A stretch of DNA of 64,000 bases, from contig NZ_CP013380.1 of the NCBI RefSeq assembly GCF_001513745.1, forward strand, positions 1,364,001 to 1,428,000, written 5' to 3'. Numbering within the stretch: the first letter of the stretch is position 1; each line of letters opens with the position of its first letter. The position numbers and the translations under genes are program-made. Below the pieces are notes generated by a model that was not told the origin of the DNA, made no database searches, and worked only from the letters and a program-made list of their open reading frames with translations. Origin of the DNA: Burkholderia humptydooensis. Lineage in GTDB: Bacteria > Pseudomonadota > Gammaproteobacteria > Burkholderiales > Burkholderiaceae. Shown here one piece after another: positions 20,207 to 28,126 of the stretch.

Positions 20207-20593
20207 TGAATTTGCCTGAGTTGTGATGAAGCGGGCCTACCGAGGCGCCGAAACGCATTCGGCGCATGCGATGCGACATCCAGTCGCTTTGGCGGCGGAA
20301 TGTAGCGGAAATCCGCGGGGCGCATGTTGACGATTCGCAAACAACAAGTAGGGCAAGGTCTTGATCTGCGTTCAGACGAACCCGATGCGAGACGAAAATG
20401 CGCATCGGAACGCGGTACCGGAGAAAATGCCGACGCGCCGGGCGCGCGCCGCGCACGCGCGCCCGCGGCCCGGCAATCTTGTGCTGAATCAACGGGAATG
20501 AAGATCGGCGAGCGAACGGCGGCCGCGGCATGTACCTTCGAAGAGGCGACCCGTCAGGCCGCGTCCCGAATCACGAACCATTCCGTCCTTCCG
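20207..20593. other. divergent intergenic region between cyoA and the bacteriohemerythrin gene
   Basis: These 387 bp contain the promoters of two divergent units. A reading frame continuous with the hemerythrin gene starts at 20324, but its Arg/Ala-rich translation is unlike the family, so I treat it as leader. No operator was recognised. Confidence 0.5.
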
Positions 20594-21019
20594 ATGCAAG
20601 ACCTTTCAACCGAGCTGAAACCCGAGCTGAAGCTCGACGATCCGTTCGTCGATGCCGTTCACGCGGAATTCGTCCAGTTGCTCGACGCAGCCGCGCGCGC
20701 GGACGACGCGCATTTCCTGCAGGCGTACGACGCCTGGATCGATCACTGCCGGCAGCACTTCGAGCGCGAAGAGCGCTGGATGGCGAGCACGAAGTTCGGC
20801 CCGCAGTATTGCCATGCGGCCGATCACGACGAGGTGCTGAAGGTGGCGTCGGCCGTGCGCGACAAGGTTGCGCGCGACGCGCAATTCGAATTGGGCCGCC
20901 GGTTGCTGACGGAGGTATCGGAATGGTTCGACCATCACGTCCGGACGATGGACTCGATGATGGTCTCCCACCTGAAGATGCTGAACTTCGTGATGGTCGA
21001 CGCGCCGACCGAGGTCTGA
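20594..21019 (+). CDS. bacteriohemerythrin (O2/di-iron binding)
   Basis: This 141-aa four-helix di-iron protein has the ligand set of the family: His23 (VHAEF), His55 and Glu59 (QHFEREER), His74 and His78 (CHAADHDE), and the terminal HHVRTMD. Hemerythrins bind O2 reversibly, and bacterial forms serve as O2 carriers, sensors or iron/NO-handling proteins. The start ATG at 20594 (MQDLSTELKPE) is chosen because family proteins begin close to the first helix. It lies beside the cyo oxidase and nsrR, which fits an oxygen or NO-related role. The exact job is not deducible. Confidence 0.85.
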   Translation: MQDLSTELKPELKLDDPFVDAVHAEFVQLLDAAARADDAHFLQAYDAWIDHCRQHFEREERWMASTKFGPQYCHAADHDEVLKVASAVRDKVARDAQFELGRRLLTEVSEWFDHHVRTMDSMMVSHLKMLNFVMVDAPTEV

Positions 21020-21137
21020 AGCGATTCCGCTTTCGTCGATCGCGACATCGCGAGGGCCAGGGCGAGGGCGCGGCGCTCGGCCGCCGCGTCCGCGCGGGAC
21101 GAACGCGCAGCGGCGATCGGCATTCGGGCGCGAGCCT

Positions 21138-21623
21138 TCAGCGCGCTCGCGCGATCGATTTCGACGGCATCGCGACCGTGAATTCATGCATCTTCTCGGC
21201 CGGGCTCAATCCGTTCTTCGGCGGCGGGCCGACGAGATCCGCGAGCGTCGCGCCGTCGAGTTCCTTGAAGTACGCGCGCAAGGCGCTGTCGAGCAGCCGC
21301 TCGAGCCGGCATTTCGCGGCGAGCATGCACGTGTTCGTGTTCCGGTCGAAGCACTCGACGAGGCGGAAGTCCGTTTCGGATGCGCGAATCACGTCGCCGA
21401 TGCCGATGCGCGCGGGCGGCATCGCGAGGCGTACGCCGCCGCCCCGGCCGCGCGTCGTCTCGAGCGTGCCCTGGCGTGCGAGGCTGTTGACGATTTTCGT
21501 CAGGTGATTCTTCGACACGGCGTGGCGTTCGGCGAGCTCCGCGATCGTGATGAGCCGATCCGGATTCGCCGCGCAGTACATCAGCACGCGCAGCGTGTAG
21601 TCCGTGTATTCAGAGAGTCGCAT
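21138..21623 (-). CDS. nsrR: NsrR, Rrf2-family [Fe-S] nitric-oxide-sensing repressor
   Basis: This 161-aa protein has an N-terminal winged helix (MRLSEYTDYTLRVLMYCA...HAVSKNHLTKIVNSLA) and three cysteines at 91, 99 and 105 (ECFDRNTNTCMLAAKC), followed by LDSALRAYFKELDGATLADLV. That C-terminal stretch marks NsrR rather than IscR. In E. coli the cluster ligands are Cys91, 96 and 102; here the first loop is three residues longer. The start is ATG 21623; a TTG at 21632 is also in frame. A dyad of the proposed NsrR type lies 11-33 bp upstream of the start, suggesting autorepression. Targets nearby would be suf, nnrS and norB. Confidence 0.88.
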   Translation of the reverse strand: MRLSEYTDYTLRVLMYCAANPDRLITIAELAERHAVSKNHLTKIVNSLARQGTLETTRGRGGGVRLAMPPARIGIGDVIRASETDFRLVECFDRNTNTCMLAAKCRLERLLDSALRAYFKELDGATLADLVGPPPKNGLSPAEKMHEFTVAMPSKSIARAR

Positions 21624-21633
21624 ACGTGGCAAA

Positions 21634-21656
21634 AAGATGCGTGTCTTATGTTGCTG
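21634..21656. promoter_or_regulatory. putative NsrR operator upstream of nsrR
   Basis: AAGATGCGT-GTCTT-ATGTTGCTG has two 9-bp arms with a 5-bp spacer and agrees with the nnrS site (29338) at 16 of 23 positions. It lies 11-33 bp upstream of the nsrR start, overlapping the expected promoter. Confidence 0.55.
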
Positions 21657-21706
21657 TCGAGTGTGGCGCGCTATAACATGCTCAATATATGCACTTTATA
21701 TAGTGA

Positions 21707-21958
21707 ACGGCTGCATGTTGCAAGCCGGGCGAACGCTGTGCGCGTCTTCCGGCGAATGGCGGGCGTTCCGCACCGGTCGCGCGCCGCGTCTTCCTCCTTC
21801 AAGGACCATGGCTCGAAGAGCGCGCGGCCGATTCGTTCGAATGGACGTATCTGGAGGCGGGACCGTCGCAGTGGCGCGTGCAGATCGCGAAGCGCGACGG
21901 CGGGTTCGGACGCGACGCGGGCGAAAGCTGCTGCCCGGGCGGCGGCTGCGGCGGTTAA
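21707..21958 (+). pseudogene. 83-codon open frame without a start codon, Cys-rich C-terminus
   Basis: From 21707 to the TAA at 21956 one frame stays open, and its 3' two-thirds looks coding: G/C-rich third positions and a balanced composition (GPWLEERAADSFEWTYLEA, then QWRVQIAKRDGG). It ends in GESCCPGGGCGG with three cysteines. No ATG, GTG or TTG occurs upstream within the frame, and a stop lies at 21704. An ATG at 21715 opens another frame over the same 5' part, so one frameshift could restore a start. It is either a degraded gene, a sequence-level frameshift or a gene with an unusual start. I do not recognise the family. Confidence 0.35.
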
Positions 21959-22007
21959 GACGCACGTCGCGACGGGATGCGGCGCGGTGCCCGCGGGCGG
22001 CGCCGCG

Positions 22008-22556
22008 TCAGAGACCGAGCGTCAGCATCGCCGTCTCCGACATGCGCGACCGGTCCCACGGCGGATCGAACACCATGTCGACGTTGACTTCGCCGACGAA
22101 CGGCAGCGCGAGCACCTTGTCGGCGACTTCGTCGGCGAGCGTTTCGCCCATTCCGCAGCCGGGCGCGGTCAGCGTCATCCTGATCGACACTTTCACGCGG
22201 TCGTGCTCGGCAGGCTCGATCGTGCAGCCGTAGATCAGCCCGAGCTCGACGATGTCGACCGGGATCTCCGGGTCGTAGCAGGTCTTCAGCGTCCGCCAGA
22301 CGAATGCTTGCGCGTCGTCGGGCGACACGGGGCCGTCCGGCGCGTCGGCCGGCTCGGGCGGCGGCCTGCCGATCGCGTCGGCGTCGTCGCCGCGCAGCCG
22401 CACCATCTGGCCGCCGACGACGAGCGTGAAGTTCGTGCCGAGCGCCTGCGTGATGTCGGCGACGGTGCCCGCGGGCAAATCGAGCGGCGCGCCGGACGGC
22501 ACGCATTCGACCCGCACCCGCCGCCGCAGGACGACTGCTTCTCTCGAATGTCTCAT
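22008..22556 (-). CDS. sufT: SufT, DUF59/MIP18-type Fe-S maturation protein
   Basis: This 182-aa protein has a short N-terminal SufT-type region (ITQALGTNFTLVVGGQMVRL) and a C-terminal DUF59 domain (VWRTLKTCYDPEIPVDIVELGLIYG...LTAPGCGMGETLADEV...DPPWDRSRMSETA). The conserved Cys in APGCGMG is present. SufT proteins help maturation of Fe-S proteins under high demand. The ATG at 22556 overlaps the sufU stop, so it is the last cistron of the suf operon. Confidence 0.9.
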   Translation of the reverse strand: MRHSREAVVLRRRVRVECVPSGAPLDLPAGTVADITQALGTNFTLVVGGQMVRLRGDDADAIGRPPPEPADAPDGPVSPDDAQAFVWRTLKTCYDPEIPVDIVELGLIYGCTIEPAEHDRVKVSIRMTLTAPGCGMGETLADEVADKVLALPFVGEVNVDMVFDPPWDRSRMSETAMLTLGL

Positions 22557-23044
22557 GATGCGCGCGGCTCCGCTTCGGAAGGGGCGGCCACGCGCGTGTC
22601 GAGCGCGTGCGCGAGCGCATGCCAGCCGAGCAGCGCGCATTTGATCCGGCTCGGGTAGCGTTGCACCGCGACGAGGCTCTCGAGCTTGCCGAGAGACGCT
22701 TCGTCGTGCACGGCCTGGCCGGTGAGCACCGCGCGGAAACGCTGCTGGAGCTCGCGCGCGGCTTCGACGTCACGCCCGATCACGGCCTCGGTCATCATCG
22801 ACGCGGACGCGATGCAGATCGCGCAGCCGTGGCCGTCGAAGCGGATGTCGCCGATCCGGCCGCCTTCGATGCGCAACTGGACTTTCAGATCGTCGCCGCA
22901 TTGCGGATTGTGTCCGCGCGCTTCGTGCGTCGGCTCGGCAAGCCTGCCGAAGTGGCGCGGCGCACGCTTGTGCTCGACGACGAGCTCCTGATAGAGCGTG
23001 CTTTGCGCATCATCGGGAACGGTGTGGGACGCAGCCGGATTCAT
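22553..23044 (-). CDS. sufU: SufU/IscU-like sulfur-transfer and scaffold protein
   Basis: This 163-aa NifU_N-domain protein has three conserved Cys in GHNPQCGDDLKV, GHGCAICIASASMM and SRIKCALLGWHAL. The ~20-residue insert before the last Cys (the LQQRFRAVLTG region) is typical of SufU rather than IscU. SufU accepts persulfide from SufS. There is no sufE or sufA in the cluster, consistent with a SufS-SufU pair. The start ATG overlaps the sufS stop (ATGA). The C-terminal tail (TRVAAPSEAEPRAS) is probably disordered. Confidence 0.9.
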   Translation of the reverse strand: MNPAASHTVPDDAQSTLYQELVVEHKRAPRHFGRLAEPTHEARGHNPQCGDDLKVQLRIEGGRIGDIRFDGHGCAICIASASMMTEAVIGRDVEAARELQQRFRAVLTGQAVHDEASLGKLESLVAVQRYPSRIKCALLGWHALAHALDTRVAAPSEAEPRAS

Positions 23045-24279
23045 CTCAGTACCTTCAGTGCTTGCGCGACGCCCGCGACGAGGCGCTCGACTTCGTCGTG
23101 CGTGTTGTACAGCGCGAACGACGCGCGCGTCGTCGGCCCGCAGCCGAGCCGGTCGAGGAGCGGCTGCGCGCAGTGAAAGCCCGTGCGCACGGCGATGCCG
23201 CGCTCGTCGAGCAACGTGCCGATGTCGTGCGGATGCGCGCCGTCGGCGACGAACGACACGATCGCCGACGGCGTGTGCGGCGCGAGTACGGTCACGCCGT
23301 CGAGCGCCGCGAGGCCCGCCGCCGCGTGCGCGCGCAGCGCGCGCACGTGGGCGTCGATGCGGGCGCGGCCGATCGCGTCGATATAGTCGGCGGCGGCCGC
23401 GATTCCGACCGCGCCGGCCACGTTCGGCGTGCCGCCTTCGAGCCGCGCGGGCAGCGCGTCGAACGTCGCGTCCGTCTCGCCGACCCAGCTCACCATGTCG
23501 CCGCCGAAGCGCAGCGGAACGAGCCGCTCGAGCGCGTCCCGGCGGCCGACGAGCGCGCCCGTTCCCATCGGCCCGTACATCTTGTGGCCGGAGAACGCGG
23601 CGAAGTCGCACGCGAGCGCCGACAAGTCCGGCACGTCGTGGCCGACCGCCTGTGCGGCGTCGAGCACCGTCAGCGCGCCGGCCGCTCGCGCGATGGCGAG
23701 CAGCGCTTCATAGGGCGGCCGCTCGCCCGTCGCGTTCGAGCACGCCGTGACCGCGAACACGCGCGTGCGCGGCGTCAGCAATCGTTCGAGATCCCGCACA
23801 TGCAGGCGGCCTTGCGGATCGGGATGCAGGATTCGTAGTTGCGCGCCGCAACGGCGCGCGGCCATCTGCCACGGCACGAGATTCGCGTGATGCTCGAGCG
23901 CGCTGACGACGATCTCGTCGCCTTCCTGCAGCACGGCGCGCGCGTGGCCCGCGAGCGACAGCCCGTGCGCGACGAGATTCAGCGCATCGGTCGTGCCCGA
24001 CGTGAAGACGAGCAGGTGATCGTCGCTCGCGCCGACGAAGCGCGCGAGCGTGTCGCGCGCGCGCTCGTAAGCGTCGGTGGCGCGCTGGCTGAGCGTGTGG
24101 ACGCCGCGGTGAACGTTCGCGCGGTCGCGCTCGTCGAAGCCGCGGATCGCGGCGAGGACGGGCTGCGGCACGTGCGTCGTCGCCGCGTTGTCGAGGTAGG
24201 CGAGCGGCGCGCCGTTCACGCGCTGCGCGAGCGCCGGGAACGCGCTCGCCATCGTGGCCGAACGCAGCGTGTCACCCAT
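23041..24279 (-). CDS. sufS: SufS cysteine desulfurase (class-V aminotransferase fold)
   Basis: This 412-aa PLP enzyme removes sulfur from cysteine as persulfide for Fe-S cluster assembly. Landmarks are YLDNAATTHVPQPV, TSGTTDALNLVAHGL, VSALEHHANLVPW, the PLP lysine in FSGHKMYGPMGTG, and the active-site Cys in RTGFHCAQPLLDRLG. It overlaps sufD by 8 bp and sufU by 4 bp. A start at 24252 (MASAFPALAQR) is also possible. Confidence 0.94.
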   Translation of the reverse strand: MGDTLRSATMASAFPALAQRVNGAPLAYLDNAATTHVPQPVLAAIRGFDERDRANVHRGVHTLSQRATDAYERARDTLARFVGASDDHLLVFTSGTTDALNLVAHGLSLAGHARAVLQEGDEIVVSALEHHANLVPWQMAARRCGAQLRILHPDPQGRLHVRDLERLLTPRTRVFAVTACSNATGERPPYEALLAIARAAGALTVLDAAQAVGHDVPDLSALACDFAAFSGHKMYGPMGTGALVGRRDALERLVPLRFGGDMVSWVGETDATFDALPARLEGGTPNVAGAVGIAAAADYIDAIGRARIDAHVRALRAHAAAGLAALDGVTVLAPHTPSAIVSFVADGAHPHDIGTLLDERGIAVRTGFHCAQPLLDRLGCGPTTRASFALYNTHDEVERLVAGVAQALKVLR

Positions 24280-25510
24280 GATGCGCCTCCGCTTGTTCGG
24301 CGAGATGCCGGGCGACCTCGCGCGCGAGCAGCGCGTCGCCGCCGAGCGCCTCCAGCCTGCCCGGCGTGTCGATGCCGCGCGCGAGCGCCGCGTGCGCCAT
24401 GCCCGCGACGATCATCGCCAGCGCGTCGCGGCGAGCGAGGCCGCGCTGGCACGCGTAGAAGAGCGCGTCGCCGGGCAGCGCGCCCCACGTCGCGCCATGC
24501 GCGGCCTGCACGTCGTCGTGATGAATGTCGAGATGCGGCCGCAGCACGACGCGCGGCTCGCCGCCCGTCGGAATGCCGCTCAGGCGTTGCCGGAGGTCGG
24601 CGCCCGACGCGCCGGCGGCGATCGACGAGAACGCGTTCGCGACGATCTGCGCATGGCCGCTCGCGAGCGCGAGCGTATCGATCGCGCTTTGCGTATTCGG
24701 CGACGCATGCATGGCGCGCACCTGCTGTTCGAGCTTCGCATGCGCGGACGCGAACAGCGCGCCGGATGCGCGGCCCAGCGCGCGCTCGCCGCGCAGATCG
24801 AGCACCGTGCGTTGCAGGTGGTACTCGCTGCCCGACGCGAGCAGCGATTGCCGGTATTGCGCGTCGCGCTCGAGCCGCACGTGCACATGATGCGAGATCC
24901 GGTCGCGTGCGCCGGGCGTCGCAACGCGCAGATGGTCGAGCGACGCGCCGGCGCCGAGCCGCACGTATGCATGCAGGTTCTGCGTGATCGGGCCGTCGCG
25001 GCCGGCGGCATCGTGCTCGTGCGATTCGACGAGCACGCAATGCCCGCCGGGCAGCACGTCGATCACGACAAGCGGCGCTTCGACGCTCGCCTGCGGCAGC
25101 AGCCGCAATTGCAGCATCACGGGCGCGCGATGCGCTGGGCCGCTGCCGACGCGCAGACGCAAGCCTGCTTCGCACAGCGCGCGATGTGCCCAGAAAAACG
25201 GTGCGGCGTCGTCTTCGGACGACGTCGGCAGGTCTGCGAACAATGCGGCGCGCTCGGCGCAATCCGCGGCGCTGAGCCAGCATGCGTCGACCTGTTCGAG
25301 CGAGCCGGAGCCGACGGGCGCGAGCAGCCAGCCGGCGTGCGCGGCGGCGCGCGGCGGTTGGGCCGCGCGCGCGTGGCCGGCTTCGCCGCCGAGCCATGCG
25401 TCGGCCGCGGGCGGCGGCAGATGGCGGAACGATTCGTTGCGGCGCGAGATCCAGCCGTGTTCCGCGAGCCGCGTTCGCGCGGCGATCCGTTCGGTGTCTG
25501 TCGTCGTCAT
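24272..25510 (-). CDS. sufD: SufD component of the SufBC2D scaffold
   Basis: This 412-aa beta-helical protein is homologous to SufB. Recognisable SufD features are VVIDVLPGGHCVLVESHEHD, DIHHDDVQAAHGATWGALPGDALFYACQRGL and a C-terminal helical ALARGID segment. It forms the SufBC2D complex that builds clusters, and the HHDDVQAAHG motif carries the conserved His of the SufB-SufD interface. The start ATG at 25510 lies 4 bp after the sufC stop; upstream in-frame codons are sufC shadow. The N-terminal third is more diverged and Ala-rich than in enterics. Confidence 0.88.
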   Translation of the reverse strand: MTTTDTERIAARTRLAEHGWISRRNESFRHLPPPAADAWLGGEAGHARAAQPPRAAAHAGWLLAPVGSGSLEQVDACWLSAADCAERAALFADLPTSSEDDAAPFFWAHRALCEAGLRLRVGSGPAHRAPVMLQLRLLPQASVEAPLVVIDVLPGGHCVLVESHEHDAAGRDGPITQNLHAYVRLGAGASLDHLRVATPGARDRISHHVHVRLERDAQYRQSLLASGSEYHLQRTVLDLRGERALGRASGALFASAHAKLEQQVRAMHASPNTQSAIDTLALASGHAQIVANAFSSIAAGASGADLRQRLSGIPTGGEPRVVLRPHLDIHHDDVQAAHGATWGALPGDALFYACQRGLARRDALAMIVAGMAHAALARGIDTPGRLEALGGDALLAREVARHLAEQAEAHHG

Positions 25511-25514
25511 CGTG

Positions 25515-26285
25515 TCAGGCCTGCGCGAGCGCGTCCGTGCGAACGAAGCCCTTTGCCGCGATGTCGCGGGCGAGGGCGAGGTCGCCGGATTCGGCGATGC
25601 GCCCGCGATCGAGCAGCAATACCGCATCGGGCGCGAGCGATTCGATCATCTGCAGATAATGCGACACGATCACGAACGCGGTGCCTTGCTCGCGCAGCCG
25701 GCCGATCAGGTCGACCGCCGCGCGCACGCCGTCGACGTCCATCCCCGAGTCGATCTCGTCGAGCATCGCGAGCCGCGGGCGCAGCAGCGCGAGCTGCAAC
25801 AGCTCGTTGCGCTTGCGCTCGCCGCCCGAGAAACCTTCGTTCATCGAACGGTTGAGCATCGCGTCCGGCAGCCCGACGCGCGCGGCGGCCGCGCGCGCGT
25901 CGCCGAGAAAGTCGAGCGCGTCGAGCGCGGTGTCGCCGCGCGCCTCGCGCACCGCGTTGAGCGCCGTGCGAATGAAGAGATTGTTTTTCACGCCGGGAAT
26001 GTCGGGCGGCGCCTGGAACGACAGGAACAGGCCGGCGCGCGCGCGCTCCTGCACGCTCATCGCGAGCAGGTCCTGCCCGCCGAACCGCACGTGGCCGTGC
26101 GTCACGCGATACGCGGGATGGCCCGCGAGCGTCATGCCGAGCGTGCTCTTGCCGCTGCCGTTCGCGCCCATCAGCACGACGAGCGCGCCTGCCGGCACGG
26201 CGAGCGACACCGATTGCAGCACGCGGCGCTTCGCGACGTCCACGCTCAGGTCGAATGCCTGCAGCAAGGGTTCGGATCGATTCAT
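25515..26285 (-). CDS. sufC: SufC ATPase of the SufBC2D complex
   Basis: This 256-aa soluble ABC-type ATPase has Walker A (GANGSGKST), Q-loop (LSFQAPPDIPGV), the SufC-specific signature (FSGGERKRNE) and Walker B (LAMLDEIDSGMD). It drives conformational change in SufB/SufD during cluster assembly. The start ATG at 26285 is chosen because GAAGGAATCACC precedes it; an in-frame ATG at 26306 lacks such a site. Confidence 0.94.
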   Translation of the reverse strand: MNRSEPLLQAFDLSVDVAKRRVLQSVSLAVPAGALVVLMGANGSGKSTLGMTLAGHPAYRVTHGHVRFGGQDLLAMSVQERARAGLFLSFQAPPDIPGVKNNLFIRTALNAVREARGDTALDALDFLGDARAAAARVGLPDAMLNRSMNEGFSGGERKRNELLQLALLRPRLAMLDEIDSGMDVDGVRAAVDLIGRLREQGTAFVIVSHYLQMIESLAPDAVLLLDRGRIAESGDLALARDIAAKGFVRTDALAQA

Positions 26286-26315
26286 GGTGATTCCTTCGTT
26301 CGTCATGGGTGGGGA

Positions 26316-27770
26316 TCAGCCGACGGCGCCTTCGAGCGACACCGCGAGCAACGCCTTCGCCTCGAGCGCGAACTCCATCGGCAGCGCTTCGAGCACCGCC
26401 TGGCAGAAGCCGCCGACGATGAGCGCCGCCGCTTCCTGCGGATCGATGCCGCGCTGCTGGCAATAGAAGAGGCGATCTTCGGAGATGCGCGTCGTCGTCG
26501 CCTCGTGCTCGACGACGGCGTCGCCGCGCGCGCTCTCGACATACGGGAACGTGTGCGCGCCGCATCGCGGGCCGATCAGCAGCGAGTCGCACTGCGTATG
26601 GTTGCGCGCGCCTTCGGCCGTGCGCGCGACGCGCACGAGCCCCCGGTAGCTGTTCTGCGCGCGGCCCGCGCTGATGCCTTTCGAGACGATCCGGCTGCGC
26701 GTGTTGCGGCCGAGATGGATCATCTTCGTGCCGGTGTCGGCCTGCTGGCAGTGGTTCGATACGGCGATCGAATGGAACTCGCCGCTCGATTCGTCGCCGC
26801 GCAGCACGACGCTCGGATACTTCCACGTAATCGCGGAGCCCGTCTCGATCTGCGTCCATGCGATCCGCGAGCGCGCGCCCGCGCAGAGCCCGCGCTTCGT
26901 CACGAAGTTGTAGATGCCGCCGACGCCGTTCGCATCGCCCGGATACCAGTTCTGCACGGTCGAGTACTTGATGTGCGCGTCGTCGTGCGCGACGAGCTCG
27001 ACGACGGCCGCGTGCAGTTGGTGCTCGTCGCGCTGCGGCGCCGTGCAGCCTTCGAGGTAGCTGACGTGACTGCCGGGCTCGGCGATGATCAGCGTGCGTT
27101 CGAACTGGCCGGTGTTCTGCGCGTTGATCCGGAAGTACGACGACAGCTCCATCGGGCAGCGCACGCCTTCCGGCACGTAGACGAACGAGCCGTCGGAGAA
27201 CACGGCCGAGTTCAGCGCCGCGTAGAAATTGTCGGCGGGCGGCACGACGGTGCCGAGATAGCGCTCGATCAGCTCGGGGTGATGCTCGACCGCGTGCGAG
27301 AACGAACAGAAGATCACGCCCGCTTCGGCGAGCTGCTCGCGAAACGTCGTGCCGACCGACACCGAATCGAACACCGCGTCGACTGCGACGCCCGCGAGCC
27401 GGGCGCGCTCGTGCAGCGGCACGTTCAGCTTCTCGTAGGTTTCGAGCAGCTTCGGGTCGAGGTCGTCGAGGCTCTTCGGGCGGTCCTTCAGCGATTTCGG
27501 CGCCGAATAGTACGACTGCGCCTGGAAATCGATCGGCGCGATGCGCAGCTTGCCCCAATCGGGCGGCGACATCGCGAGCCAGCGCTCGAATGCGGCGAGC
27601 CGCCATTTCAGCAGGAACGCCGGTTCGCGCTTGCGGCGCGAGATCTCGCGAACGACGTCTTCGTCGAGGCCGGGCGGCAGCGAGTCGGATTCGATGTCGG
27701 TCACGAATCCGTGCCGATACGTTTGTTCGAGCGCTCTCGCGAGCGGCGTGGGTTGATCGACGTTGAGCAT
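26316..27770 (-). CDS. sufB: SufB scaffold protein of Fe-S cluster assembly
   Basis: This 484-aa protein is the standard SufB length. Characteristic segments are the [16 protein letters not shown]-terminus, [61 protein letters not shown], and the cluster-ligand region [20 protein letters not shown]. It is the first gene of sufB-C-D-S-U-T. A putative NsrR operator lies 88-110 bp upstream, and no SufR or IscR gene accompanies the operon, so NsrR at 21138 is the only Rrf2-family regulator in sight. Confidence 0.95.
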   Translation of the reverse strand: MLNVDQPTPLARALEQTYRHGFVTDIESDSLPPGLDEDVVREISRRKREPAFLLKWRLAAFERWLAMSPPDWGKLRIAPIDFQAQSYYSAPKSLKDRPKSLDDLDPKLLETYEKLNVPLHERARLAGVAVDAVFDSVSVGTTFREQLAEAGVIFCSFSHAVEHHPELIERYLGTVVPPADNFYAALNSAVFSDGSFVYVPEGVRCPMELSSYFRINAQNTGQFERTLIIAEPGSHVSYLEGCTAPQRDEHQLHAAVVELVAHDDAHIKYSTVQNWYPGDANGVGGIYNFVTKRGLCAGARSRIAWTQIETGSAITWKYPSVVLRGDESSGEFHSIAVSNHCQQADTGTKMIHLGRNTRSRIVSKGISAGRAQNSYRGLVRVARTAEGARNHTQCDSLLIGPRCGAHTFPYVESARGDAVVEHEATTTRISEDRLFYCQQRGIDPQEAAALIVGGFCQAVLEALPMEFALEAKALLAVSLEGAVG

Positions 27771-28126
27771 GGGCGAATCCGTGTAGAGCAGGGCGGCCGC
27801 CTCCGTGCGATTCGATGTGCAACGCGCGGCGCGACTCGGTTCGGTCTGTAGCCTTAATTGTGGTATATATTATGCATCTATTTGGCGGGCCGCAAGCTGC
27901 GGGATGGAGACCCTGCTTCGAGTCGTGTCTTTATCGCCGAGAAGCGGCTGAGAAGTGGCTGAGAAGCGGCCGGAAAGTGATCGGAAAACGAAGCGGCGCG
28001 GCCTCTTGACGCCATGCACGGGGAATGCGTATCCGGGCGACGCGGTTTCTCGCCGGACGTCGCGACGAAAACGGCCGAGCCGGAACAACTTCGGAGTCCG
28101 TCTCGATCGAGCGGCGCTCCGGCGGT
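27771..28126. other. suf operon upstream region / nnrS 3' flank
   Basis: Apart from the operator at 27858-27880 no gene is seen. A short imperfect repeat of GAGAAG(C/T)GGCTGA lies near 27940-27972. Confidence 0.5.
27858..27880. promoter_or_regulatory. putative NsrR operator upstream of sufB
   Basis: TTGTGGTAT-ATATT-ATGCATCTA agrees with the nnrS site (29338) at 16 of 23 positions and shares its arm and spacer lengths. It is embedded in an AT-rich patch that probably holds the -10 region of the suf promoter on the minus strand. Confidence 0.5.

Noticed and set aside
20354..20368. Possible FNR box before the hemerythrin gene (TTGATCTGCGTTCA)
   Set aside because: The second half-site is out of register by one base, so only 8 of 10 positions fit loosely.
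20324..20593. N-terminal extension of the hemerythrin frame
   Set aside because: Arg/Ala-rich and outside the four-helix fold; family members begin near the first helix.
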